From positions 1,426,001-1,490,000 of the forward strand of contig JAHEWK010000016.1 in NCBI GenBank assembly GCA_020740775.1: DNA of 64,000 nucleotides. Reading direction: 5' to 3'. How positions within the stretch are numbered: position 1 is the stretch's first letter; each line of letters opens with the position of its first letter. Source of the stretch: Ilyonectria destructans. Taxonomy: Eukaryota > Ascomycota > Sordariomycetes > Hypocreales > Nectriaceae. The translations under genes and the position numbers were made by a program. Below are positions 55,112-64,000 of this stretch, piece after piece. The notes below the pieces were generated by a model, which saw nothing but the letters and a program-made list of their open reading frames with translations, ran no database searches and was not told where the DNA came from.

Positions 55112-56455
55112 ATGTTTCCAGTGGCAACCCCGTCAATATACCAGTCGCCAAAATGTTTTGTCACATACGGCACCATGGGTCATGTCGACACCAAACAGGC
55201 ACCTCATAAGGGCAAGCCTTGGACGGCCATCACATCGCAAGATTTTATACACAAGGTTAGGCGGCATCAATCTAAGTTCCAACCCATCAAGCTAATTTAA
55301 ATACAGGTCGACTTGATCTTACCCACAGAGGCTTATGACTCGGTGCAACAGGTCATTGAGACGCGCCAGTCGCCCCAGTATTCTAAAGTCACCATGACAC
55401 TGGGTGATACCCTCGAGGGAGAATTCTTTACCGAGTACATCAAGAGAGGTGCTTAGATCCAAGCCCAGTCCCGGTATGGGGAAAGCACTTGCTGAATTAG
55501 TGGATAGGGAATGTCCTTATGCTCTCCGAGGGCAAGACGACTACGGGCAGCCTCTTCACGTTACACCAAGGTATGGCCTAAAGCAAAGCTACTCATTCCC
55601 GGAAATTGATGAAATTAAAATAGGTACCCTGACCATGTACCTTGAGAAGGAGACGTATGAACGATCTGGGCTTGTGGGCAAGCCGTATGGTGCGAAAGGC
55701 GGAAGAGGTTTAAGACCTCGTTGGGGTTGGTCACCAAGAGTCTGGCCATTATATCTTGCTAATTACCAACTGCAGTTGTTTCATTCGACCTCAGAAGCCC
55801 AATGATGCTGCGCGGGAAGAGGGGTTTTGATCGTTTGATCTATGCTTGCAAGAATGTCCTGAATCAACCGACAAATTGGCTTTTCTGCAATGTTACGGAA
55901 TTGAGTAAGTCCCGTTTTCCTCACGAGACACTCAGCTCCTCGGTGCTGTTCTAATATCATCAAGTACCTTCCCCGGACCCTTTACAGAGATACTTTCCCA
56001 CCTCCTTCACCTCTTCACCAGGAATCACTCGAGATATCTGCGCGCTTCAGGGGCCACTAGACATTCCCTCTGAGATCCTTGCTGATGCCGACCGATCCGC
56101 CTTTGAGGAAGCGGCAACCGAGTGCTATGAGTGGCTGTCGCTTATTCGGCTTGGAAGCCCCCGCGTGGAACCTTGGGACGACATCGATCCCTATCTTTCG
56201 AAATATCGGGTGCCGAGAGATTCCGAGGGGGAAGTGACTGTGTGCAAACTGAGTTGGCAGGGACTTATATCTTCCAGTTGGCTCCACAAGTTACTTGTTG
56301 ATACTGTTGCTGCTTGTCCGTCGGCGGCATGGTTCTCCTTGAGTGCAACTTGCTTTTCAAGGAGCGTTCCAGGCAGTGGTAACGAGGTCATGATTCTTCG
56401 ACCTCCAATACCCGGGACCAAGTACCTCATGTGGGAAACAAAGGTTTCAGAGTGA
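55112..56455 (+). CDS. RNase P/MRP protein subunit RPP40 family
   Basis: Six exons (55,112-55,255; 55,307-55,448; 55,508-55,570; 55,624-55,725; 55,776-55,904; 55,965-56,455), all phases consistent, coding 356 residues. Joined blocks are FFTEYIKRGNVLMLSEG, GTLTMYLEKETYERSGLVGK, GGRGLRPRWVVSFDLRSP, KRGFDRLIYACKNVLNQPTN, YEWLSLIRLGSPRVEPWDDI, DPYLSKYRVP and VCKLSWQGLISSSWL, ending EVMILRPPIPGTKYLMWE. These are the landmarks of the ribonuclease P 40-kDa subunit family (PF08584), a nuclear protein of the complexes that process tRNA 5' ends and pre-rRNA. The acceptor of intron 2 is the second of two tandem AGs; using the first shifts the frame. Intron 4 has the weak donor GTTGGT. The stop lies 4 bp from the stop of the convergent ankyrin gene. 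Confidence 0.85.
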
Positions 56456-56459
56456 GAGC

Positions 56460-57116
56460 TTAGTCTTGCTTTGATCGCACATTTCGTTCGTCGCCAAGCC
56501 CTTGTCCCGTTAAGGCTTCCTCGACTAGTTTACGCAGATCTGCCTGGCCCTGGGGTGTGTTGAAATCGTCCCGCTGAGCCAACTCCTCAATACGCCTCCG
56601 AAATTCCGGGTCGGCCTCGCCAAGAAAATCCTGGACCTCATCCATAGTACCGATGGTTACGGGCATGCCCTCTGGGGGGGGAGGTATCTCCTCGGTGAAG
56701 ATGGCCGCGGCAGTAGCGTCGAGGTTGTCTACTTGTTTAGCCTCAATCTTGACGAGGTAGGCAGCAATTGCAGGAAAATCGCCCTCGGCCTCAATCTTCT
56801 CTCTGGCCGTCAATCCTTCCGCCCCTCTGTGGTTAATGTTGGCTCCGAGTTCCTCAACCAGGGCTTGGGCAGCAGCCTCGGTCTCAACCACGAACAAAGC
56901 GGTCTCATCATCCTCGTCCCTGAGGTCTACGTCGACGTGAAATTCGCGAACCAGGGCTCTGAGGAGGTCTAGATGGTTGTAGCTGGCAGCAGCGTGGACG
57001 AGGGAGTAACCATGCTCGTCTTGCGTCGCAGCCAGCGCCGGATTTTCTCGAAGGAGGGGCAGCAAGGCGGGGTTGTTGTCGGCCGCCAGAAGATACGGAT
57101 TGGGAGGAGGCGCCAT
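56460..57116 (-). CDS. Small ankyrin-repeat protein, YGL242C-like
   Basis: Single exon, 218 residues from the ATG at 57,116; the open frame further upstream has no ATG. Begins MAPPPNPYLLAADNNPALLP, then two to three ankyrin repeats (about 15-120): EHGYSLVHAAASYNHLDLLR, DVDLRDEDDETALFVVETEA and GANINHRGAEGLTAREKIEA. The C-terminal half is acidic and helical (MDEVQDFLGEADPEFRRRIE) and lacks repeats. The layout matches the yeast uncharacterised protein YGL242C and its fungal relatives, predicted to be cytosolic or nuclear. Molecular function unknown. It is convergent with RPP40, the stop codons being separated by 4 bp, so the two 3' UTRs must overlap. Confidence 0.85.
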   Translation of the reverse strand: MAPPPNPYLLAADNNPALLPLLRENPALAATQDEHGYSLVHAAASYNHLDLLRALVREFHVDVDLRDEDDETALFVVETEAAAQALVEELGANINHRGAEGLTAREKIEAEGDFPAIAAYLVKIEAKQVDNLDATAAAIFTEEIPPPPEGMPVTIGTMDEVQDFLGEADPEFRRRIEELAQRDDFNTPQGQADLRKLVEEALTGQGLGDERNVRSKQD

Positions 57117-58399
57117 TGTCGGAGGACTTGTGTGAATCGGCGGTGCGTGACTATTGGGATGGTCCCTGGAAGCAGATGTCGATGAAGTTGGATTGGGAGT
57201 GTCTGAATCAGCAGGTTGGCCGTGTGTTGTTGTCGACAATGTTATGAGTAGAGTATTTTTTTGGTCAGGCACAACAAAGCACAGGTTTGTGGGTGCTTAG
57301 AGTTGCTGTTTAGGTACTAACACAACCTGCCGAAATCCACTGAACCAAACGTAGGTACTCATACCCATCAATACCTAAGGTACCCAGACTCGGATCCATT
57401 AACGTCCCGTATGCCAAAGCCCCACCAACATTTCGGAAAGTGAGCCTTTGCGAGGACTGGGACGCCTATGGTAGGTATTACTACCTCAGACGGCTTGATG
57501 CTTCACATCTTTCCAGCGCTTGGGCTTGGTCCTCAGCTGTAGGGCCCGCCAAATGCGCCATCAATCAGGCCCTTGACACACTACATGAAATAAGAAGCCC
57601 AGTGGTCCCACCCTGCCCCGAATCAATCGACCAATGACTCAACATCGTCCAATCAATCCTATATACATCACAGGGTAGCACTTTCTAGCCCCCAGGTACT
57701 GCCTCGATTACTAAAGAGCCCAGTCTACCTAGGTACCCAGTCGGGGAGCAGCGAACTAGGTACCTAGATCTGCTGGCTAATTTCCTCCGGATCTGACTCA
57801 TGCGGCGTCAGGTTGATAGTTTACAAGGCAGGGTAGTGGAGTGGTTGGCGTAGGCCTCACTGAGGCGGTGCATCAAGGCAGTTTCCAATACCCGCATTGC
57901 AGCGTTTACAGGGTATCCACACCTACCTGCTCGCACTCACATCCGGGCGTATATCAAACACACTTCCTGTGACGCAGAGTGCGCTGCCTTGGGCCCAATA
58001 TCTTTTATATATTGGCCGGTTGCTCTTTCAGCGAATTCCCTTGCATCTCGCCTTCTTCTTAACCACCCAAGACCACTCCTCGCCTGTCCACGCTAGTAGT
58101 TGCCCCAAGAACCAGGCAGGCAAGGCAGGCACAACGAACCCCTCTCAAGCCAGTCCCTCTTCCCACTTCAACGAGTCAGGAACGCACCATCCCCGTGAAC
58201 GCATATTTCCCGCGAGAGAAGGCGTTCTGGCCGCGTTGAGGGCTATCAAGGTACGAAAGGAGTTGACGGCCCGGTGTCAATCAACGGAAGACCCAGGGCG
58301 TGCATGTCTGCCTACTACTCGTATTGTCGGCCACTTCTCACACTCCCCCACAGATACGCCTACAAACGAACCACACACAATACTCGGTACTTCAGCACC
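57117..58399. other. Divergent intergenic region with GGTACC palindromes
   Basis: Shared upstream region of the ankyrin gene and TRL1. It contains several TACCTAGGTACC-like palindromic motifs (about 57,372-57,384, 57,725-57,738, 57,755-57,768). Open frames at 57,897-58,403 are not recognised. The last 100 bp may code a TRL1 N-terminal extension, from an ATG at 58,304. Confidence 0.5.
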
Positions 58400-60857
58400 A
58401 TGACTGCACCTTACATCGCCCAGGATGTCCGGGAGGTCTCCCAGATGTTGGCCGGGCTGGACCTTGCCCGGAAGGAAAAACGCCGCGGTAGCTTCGCGGT
58501 CAAGAAGACGACGTTCGATGTCAAGGGGTCTCAGGACGGCATTCAGGTCGACTCGTGGCGGATGCAGGACTGGGACTACAAGCGACGTGACCTCCCTACC
58601 TACGCTCGCGGCCTCTTTACCACCAAGACGAGGAGAAACGAGCCCGAGATTGCTGTCAGAGGTTACGACAAGTTTTTCAACACCGACGAGGTCCATGAAA
58701 CCAAGTGGTCGAACATTCTGACCAGGACCCAGGGTCCCTACGAGTTAACTCTGAAGGAGAATGGATGCATCATTTTCATTGCTGGTCTGGAGGATGACAC
58801 TCTCATTGTTTGCAGCAAGCATTCTACCGGAGACCGCAGTGACATCCAGACCAGCCATGCTAGCGCTGGTGAGCTACGCATCGAGAAGCAGCTGGCCGCT
58901 GTGGGAAAGACCAAGGCCGACCTGGCACGAGAGCTCCGAAAGAGGAACGTCACTGCCGTCGCCGAACTTTGTGACGATGCCTTCGAGGAACACATCTTGG
59001 CCTACACTCCTGATAAAGCAGGCCTATACCTCCATGGTATTAACCTCAACCTGCCGGAGTTTGCAACTTACCCCAGCGCTTTTGTTCAGGAGTTTGCCGA
59101 CGAGTGGGGGTTCATCAAGACTGGTCTCATGGTAATGGACGACATTAATGAGGTAAAGGCCTTCCTCGAAGAGGCAGCCGAGACTGGTGCCCACGACGGC
59201 CGAGACGTCGAGGGGTTTGTCATCCGCTGCAAGATGAGCCACGATCCCGACGCAGCCCCGTACCGCGATTGGTTCTTCAAGTACAAGTTCGAAGAGCCAT
59301 ACCTCATGTATCGTCAGTGGCGAGAGTGCACCAAGGCTCTGATTTCCGGAAAGCAGCCCAGGTTCAAAAAGCACATCAGCATTACTGAAGAATACTTGTT
59401 GTACGCCCGCAAGCGCCTCGCATCCGACCCTAGACTAGCCAAGGAGTACAACCTAAACCACGGCATCATCTCTCTGCGCGATGACTTTTTGAAGTTCAAG
59501 AACCTCAAGGGTGCCGACGCTGCGAACATGGACGACCTCGATCCCTTGGTCATGCCAGAGGTCACCAATGATGTTATCCTCTGTCCGATCGCTACCATTG
59601 GCTGTGGCAAGACGACCATTGCGTTGGCCCTGACGCACCTCTTCGGATGGGGCCATATCCAAAATGACAACATCTCAGGCAAAGCTCGACCCCCTCGGTT
59701 TACCAAAGCGGTTCTAGATCAGCTCAAGGACCACGCAGCCGTGCTCGCGGATCGTAACAACGCTCAGAGACATGAGCGAAAGCAAATCATCACCGATGTC
59801 AAGCTACAGCACACCACTGCCAAGCTTGTCTGCCTGAATTTTAAGCATGACGAGGAGTCGATTGACGAAATCCGACGCATCACTCAAGAAAGGGTGGTCG
59901 AGCGTGGCGATAACCACCAAACTATACACGCTGCATCTTACAAGGACAAGTTCATTGGCGTCATGGAAGGGTTTATCAACCGATTTGAGCCCTGTAACCC
60001 ATATGCTCGCCCAGACGACGGCTTTGACGTCGTTATCGACCTGAACCCAACGGTGGGAAGCCGTCAAAACCTCGAAACCGTCATCACGGAGTTGAACAAA
60101 ATATTCCCCAATTTGGTTAAGGAGATCCCTGGGCCCGAGCAACTTGATGGTGCGATAGAAGCGGCACTTGGCTATAAGCCCGACTTCAGACAGGATATCC
60201 CGAACAGGGGCAAGAAGGCCGAGTCAAATAAGCAACAGGACAAAGGACAGCAACAGTCCCAGAAAACGGCAAAGGCGCCGCAGTTGGAATATATGTCCGT
60301 TTCTGTCAACGCTTCCGAGCTTAACGCGCTGCTTGAGGAGGCTTTCAAAGAAGAGAGGCCTGAGACTTCTCGGTTTTACATGCAAATGAAGCAAACACGG
60401 CGTATACAGCCGAAATTCCACGTCACATTGATGCATCGTGCATCTTGCCGCGAACATCCCGAGCTGTGGAAGCGGTACTCTACCTTGCATTGTGAAGCAG
60501 AGGCGACTGGCATCACAAATGCGAAACTTGGAGACTGCGATGTTTTACTGGAACGGGTGAGAATCCCTACAACTCCTTGAGTATGATCGTGCTGACATTT
60601 CATAGATTGTATTCGATGATCGGGTCATGGCTATTGTTGTCCGACTCGTAGACGAAGATGGAAATTGGGAATGCACGAACCGAGTGGCGCATATCACCAT
60701 TGGAACCAGGGACAGCTCAGTAAAGCCTAGGGAGAGCAATGACTTGCTGGCGAGATGGTTGGAGATGGGCAGCGCTGCCGAGACGAACATTGGTGAGGTC
60801 GTGTTTGAAAATAAGCCTACGCTGAAGGGTACGGTCAATGGGGTGTCATCCAGATAG
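58400..60857 (+). CDS. TRL1: Fungal tRNA ligase Trl1 (ligase-kinase-phosphodiesterase)
   Basis: Joins tRNA halves after intron excision, and HAC1-type mRNA in the unfolded protein response. Two exons (58,400-60,556; 60,606-60,857; 49-nt intron at a codon boundary) code 802 residues; yeast Trl1 has 827. All three activities are visible. The ligase domain has the adenylated lysine K119 in YELTLKENGCIIFI and the later EGFVIRCKMS and WFFKYKFEEPYL. The kinase P-loop is ATIGCGKTT (GCGKTT 401-406). The cyclic phosphodiesterase has two HxT motifs, HVT (674-676) and HIT (748-750); the second lies in exon 2. An in-frame upstream ATG at 58,304 would add 32 residues rich in Arg, Tyr and Ser, ending TRYFST, like a mitochondrial presequence. 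Start therefore ambiguous; identity firm. Confidence 0.95.
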
Positions 60858-61240
60858 GCGAGACCTGAAGATGAAAACACTCACGTGCATTCATTACGAG
60901 ACGCTCAACGTCTCAAACGGCTATCAGGACATCCTTGGTTGTAGAAACAGAGAGAATGACATGGGACGGGAACCAGCTCCGTGCTTTGAAGGACGGCGAC
61001 AACCCCTCGTATGAAAGACAAGTGATTTTTTAACGAAACACAATCAAGTTAAACATGAAAAGGGCGAGGGGAGTATGCACGGTATCAAACAAGGGAAATC
61101 GGACAGCTTCTATTAAAGGTAACGATCTCTTGTAGTCAGCTCTGAGTGGTATCGTACATCTATGACTCGAAAGGGGGTATTACGGCTGCGAATAAAATAG
61201 AGAAGTGCACGATACAAGACTGGCCATGGTCTATTGCGGG
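60858..61240. other. Convergent 3' flanks of TRL1 and the DUF4870-like gene
   Basis: No feature recognised beyond the expected 3' UTRs. Confidence 0.5.
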
Positions 61241-62027
61241 TCACTCATCGTCGAGAAATCGAGTTGCTAAGCTCCCAAAGAAAGGCACCTCAAATCTATA
61301 CAATGATTAGCAGTGAGCTCATTGCAACGGAATTCGTTTGAGCACATACCTGTCCAGGATCTCGGCATCTCGATATGCTCTTAGTGTCAGGACAGCGATT
61401 AGAGCCAGATCGCCGAGGAAAAAGACCCAGCTCAGGAAAGTTGACCATGCAAAGATGAGGTGGAAGACCATGATAGCCGTAAATAAGAGGGCTGACTGCC
61501 ATGCGTGGAACCTAGTTCATAGAGATTAGTACCATGGGTTGGAAAGAGGAATCACAAGAGGGACTGCGTGGGCAATGAGATGGTTTGCACCACTTTTCTT
61601 GCCACATAGGAGGAGCATGGTATCGTAAAACGAGATCATGAACATACCTCACATAGTCACTATTCCGCTCTAATATCAACAAGACAATTGCGCCTAGAGG
61701 TGGAAATGCCAGGTAAGCTAGGCAGGCCTCATAGTCAAGTCGCATGCCCAGACTCGTATCGAACTCGCTAACTTCGGCAGCGGGATATGCGCCGGGCATG
61801 GTGCTTGAGGCTCCAAATGCCCTGGTATCTGCCCCAGCACCCCAGACGCCGCCCTGGCCGTCAAAGCCGCCCCATCCTCGCTGTGGCTGGGGGTGTTGTA
61901 GAGGCGGAGGAGATGCGACGGGTTCAAAGGATCGTCTGGCGTCGTACGAGTGTCGTGGGGAGGCGTACTCGGGGGATGCCACGCGGCCATGCTCGGGCGG
62001 GGAGGACTGGTAGGGTGCAAAGTCCAT
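61241..62027 (-). CDS. Small three-span membrane protein, DUF4870-like
   Basis: Three exons (62,027-61,648; 61,511-61,350; 61,295-61,241; introns 136 and 54 nt) code 198 residues. Residues 1-95 are Pro/Gly/Ser-rich and disordered (MDFAPYQSSPPEHGRVASPE start). The rest holds three membrane helices: LAYLAFPPLGAIVLLILER, HAWQSALLFTAIMVFHLIF and WVFFLGDLALIAVLTLRAY, then a short tail VPFFGSLATRFLDDE. The block NSDYVRFHAWQSALLF, created by splicing, is the hallmark of the DUF4870/UPF0132 family (in bacteria VRFHAxQSxxLF). Function in fungi is unknown; an endomembrane or plasma-membrane location is inferred. Phases agree at both introns. Confidence 0.82.
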
Positions 62028-62854
62028 GGTTATGATGGAATCGGAATGATTGGCTTCGACTATCCGGAAGGGGGCATGCCCAGGCCTCCTTGCTCAGTAG
62101 CTATAGGGGAATGCCGAGGAACAGACGTCGTGTATGTTGGGGATATACCGCTCTTGTGTCGTGCGAGGATGCTTGCTGGCCAGAAGCTGAGGATGTTTGG
62201 GTGCGTGGGAGCAGTCGTCCGAGACGAACAGGATGTTGTTGGCTTCGCAAACTCGGTAGAGGATTGCGACTATATACAGTTTCGCGGATGATGAGATGTC
62301 GGGACCCAGATGGTAGGGAGAACCCAAGGGATGGTGATGGGTCGAGCGGAATGGCGTCGGATGGGTTGTTCAAGTTCGCGTTGATGATGGCAATCCCACC
62401 TTGATTGTGGAGGAGGCGCGACAGCTTGGCACCAAGCTTGTCATGGGAGCCCCTGGCGCCACACGTAAGCACCTTCCTATTTCCTTAGACGCTCACTGAG
62501 GACCCTAATTTTGGCCCTGCGGGCGACCACTACGGCCACTACAGAGATGGCGGGGAGCCCGGCTATTGGTGGCAGATCCCTAAAGTTCACCCGCACTCAG
62601 TCCATCACCCAAGATTAGTCGGTACCGACGATCCGAGTCACAGCCTAGCAAGTGCTAACAAGGGCATTCGTCTAGGCCCGAAGGTTGGCACGACGGAACT
62701 GCCTCAGCGGGAAGAGCTTCGGTATGGTAGTGTATGACTCCGCGTTAAATAGCGCTGCTTGGCCTCCCATATGCTGTTCATACATGTACACATACAATGT
62801 CCCTTCGGCGGGCAACCTATCCATACACCCAACGTAATGTCACAGGCTTCAAGT
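62028..62854. other. Intergenic region
   Basis: 5' flank of the DUF4870-like gene and 3' flank of the ribosomal protein gene. Open frames on both strands (62,090-62,472) show no family resemblance. Confidence 0.5.
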
Positions 62855-63868
62855 CTACTGCTCCTCCTTCTGTTCCCCATCCTGCCCCTTGTTCTCTTCT
62901 TCCAGCTGCGTCTTTCGACCTTCGAGGGCCAGCCACAAGCTCTTGCTCCCACCTTCAAGGGCGGTGGTGATGCCCAGGCCAGCACCCTGAAGGATTCCAA
63001 CAAGTTGTGCCCGCAAACCATCCATGCCTCCCTGGATACCACCAACCCAGTTGACGCCAGCCTTATCAAAGATCTTGTTTTCGATCCGGCCTCCTACAAG
63101 TAGAAGCTTGGCCAGTCCATTCTGGCAGATGGGGTCGTGGAAGCCGGGGCTCTTCTTCCTCGTCGGCGCCGGGAACTGCCCGGGAACAGGGGCGAGCACA
63201 CTGAGTGCCGCGGCAACATGGGCCGGGGAGACGGCGGGCAGCACCAGTGCGGCCAGTGGGCCAACCAAGAGCGGCTCGATCTGGGCGAAGGACGAGTCTG
63301 CAGGGACCTCGGCGTTCTTGACGGCCTCGTACGCAGCCTCCGACAGATCATGGATAACAGGTCCACGGGCTGTCCGCGTGGTTTTGGCTGACGCCGCGGC
63401 AACCTCCGGGTTGTAAAACTCAACAATCTTCATGGCCACGCTCAACATGTTGGTCCTCAGAACTTGCAACTGTACCAATGGGGTGATATCGAGTGGTTCG
63501 GTACCTGGGGCGGCATTGGGGGAGGGGACTTCCAGCAAAACCTTCTTCAGCTCTCGTCGTACAGCGGCCCACTCAATGGCCGTCAGGTTGCTGTGCTGGA
63601 AGAAGAGAATCAAGGGAGTGGTGCGGAGCAGTGACGTGTAGGTTCGGATCATCTGACTCTTTCTCGTTTCGACCGGTCGAGCGCTAGGAGGCTTCGTCGG
63701 GGGGGTGTATTCGACGGGAGCTCGGGTACCAGCGGACACAGCGGCAGACTGTTTCCCGGAGGTTGAGATGCTGCGAAGCGCGAGAGCCCATGATTTTTGC
63801 GGCAAGATCGATTCCCTGCGCAATTGGCGCAGACAGGGCGAAGCTGTTCGGGATATTCGAGGTGCCAT
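62855..63868 (-). CDS. Mitochondrial large-subunit ribosomal protein uL10m
   Basis: Single exon, 337 residues from the ATG at 63,868; the open frame upstream has no ATG. The N-terminus MAPRISRTASPCLRQLRRES and the following WALALRSISTSG form a typical mitochondrial presequence. The L10 core follows: RKSQMIRTYTSLLRTTPLIL, FFQHSNLTAIEWAAVRRELK, then LLVGPLAALVLPAVSPAHVA, and a second half with LAKLLLVGGRIENKIFDK, ending with a helix GLRAQLVGILQGAGLGITTA before a charged Glu/Lys tail. This matches fungal MRPL11-type proteins (bacterial L10 equivalent), which form the base of the L7/L12 stalk. Length is longer than bacterial L10, as usual in fungal mitochondria. Family by pattern recognition; confident but not aligned. 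Confidence 0.85.
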   Translation of the reverse strand: MAPRISRTASPCLRQLRRESILPQKSWALALRSISTSGKQSAAVSAGTRAPVEYTPPTKPPSARPVETRKSQMIRTYTSLLRTTPLILFFQHSNLTAIEWAAVRRELKKVLLEVPSPNAAPGTEPLDITPLVQLQVLRTNMLSVAMKIVEFYNPEVAAASAKTTRTARGPVIHDLSEAAYEAVKNAEVPADSSFAQIEPLLVGPLAALVLPAVSPAHVAAALSVLAPVPGQFPAPTRKKSPGFHDPICQNGLAKLLLVGGRIENKIFDKAGVNWVGGIQGGMDGLRAQLVGILQGAGLGITTALEGGSKSLWLALEGRKTQLEEENKGQDGEQKEEQ

Positions 63869-64000
63869 TTCTTCTAACCCTCCAGAAAAAACACGATCAG
63901 TTACCAGTTTTATCACAATGAGCGTTCGACTTACGTAGTTTGTAGGATAGTTGCCAACTCGTCCTCACACCGTCGTCAAAAATTCCGTGAGGTCCTCGCG

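Noticed and set aside
55449..55507. First AG (55,500) as acceptor of RPP40 intron 2
   Set aside because: Gives a different frame that runs open but destroys the GNVLMLSEG block and breaks phase with the next exon.
57830..57905. tRNA-like text (GGTAGTGGAGTGGTTGGCG)
   Set aside because: Resembles a D-arm but no matching acceptor stem, anticodon stem or GGTTCRANNC box follows.
1..64000. Secondary-metabolite or other functional gene cluster
   Set aside because: No backbone synthase, cluster regulator or set of pathway enzymes; neighbours are unrelated housekeeping genes.

Overview
The window is nuclear DNA of a filamentous ascomycete, most likely a Sordariomycete. Genes carry short spliceosomal introns (about 50-136 nt, GT..AG, CTAAC/CTGAC-type branch sites), strongly expressed genes use C-ending codons, and there is a DIM-5-type H3K9 methyltransferase, a HET-domain gene, fungal-type tRNA ligase Trl1, and a nuclear tRNA gene with an intron. 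Nothing points to bacteria, a plasmid or a virus. Exon models below were built by hand from splice motifs, reading phase and remembered family sequences; no alignment was run.

Layout: 1-3033 is an AT-rich, gene-poor island holding a broken helicase fragment and a degenerate direct repeat. 3.0-10.4 kb carries, all on the minus strand, an amino-acid permease, a microbial-type PARG (macrodomain hydrolase), a Bcs1-like AAA ATPase and an intron-containing tRNA-Ile(AAU). 11.6-14.2 kb is class II fructose-bisphosphate aldolase with a long leader. It is followed by an oxysterol-binding protein (Kes1/Osh4 type) and a 769-residue ankyrin protein with a STAND-type fungal N-terminal domain. 21-31 kb is a plus-strand block: Mix23/Cid2 family, NatA auxiliary subunit (NAA15/Nat1), sphingoid long-chain base kinase, a CSN8/PSMD8/eIF3K-domain protein and a BTB protein. 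31-41.7 kb is sparser: a 102-residue putative mitochondrial membrane protein, a 3.6-kb gene-free stretch, a HET-domain gene, an AT-rich island, an uncharacterised 383-residue protein, and dim-5. 43.7-64 kb is housekeeping: UBTD-type ubiquitin-like protein, beta-COP (SEC26), Mago nashi, a GID4/Vid24 E3 substrate receptor, tRNA guanosine methyltransferase TRM11, RNase P/MRP subunit RPP40, a YGL242C-like ankyrin protein, tRNA ligase TRL1, a DUF4870-like membrane protein and mitochondrial ribosomal protein uL10m.

The genes are not a pathway cluster. Loose themes are RNA processing (tRNA-Ile with intron, Trl1, Trm11, Rpp40, Mago) and gluconeogenesis (aldolase together with a GID-type receptor). 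The accessory pieces (helicase relic, HET gene, orphan protein) lie in or next to AT-rich islands, as expected for repeat-induced point mutation and heterochromatin in a genome that keeps dim-5. I found no convincing new multi-gene system. The most useful leads are the PARG with a PIP-like N-terminus, the STAND-N/ankyrin protein with no nucleotide-binding domain, the two uncharacterised proteins, the AT-rich island repeats and several unusual exon structures.
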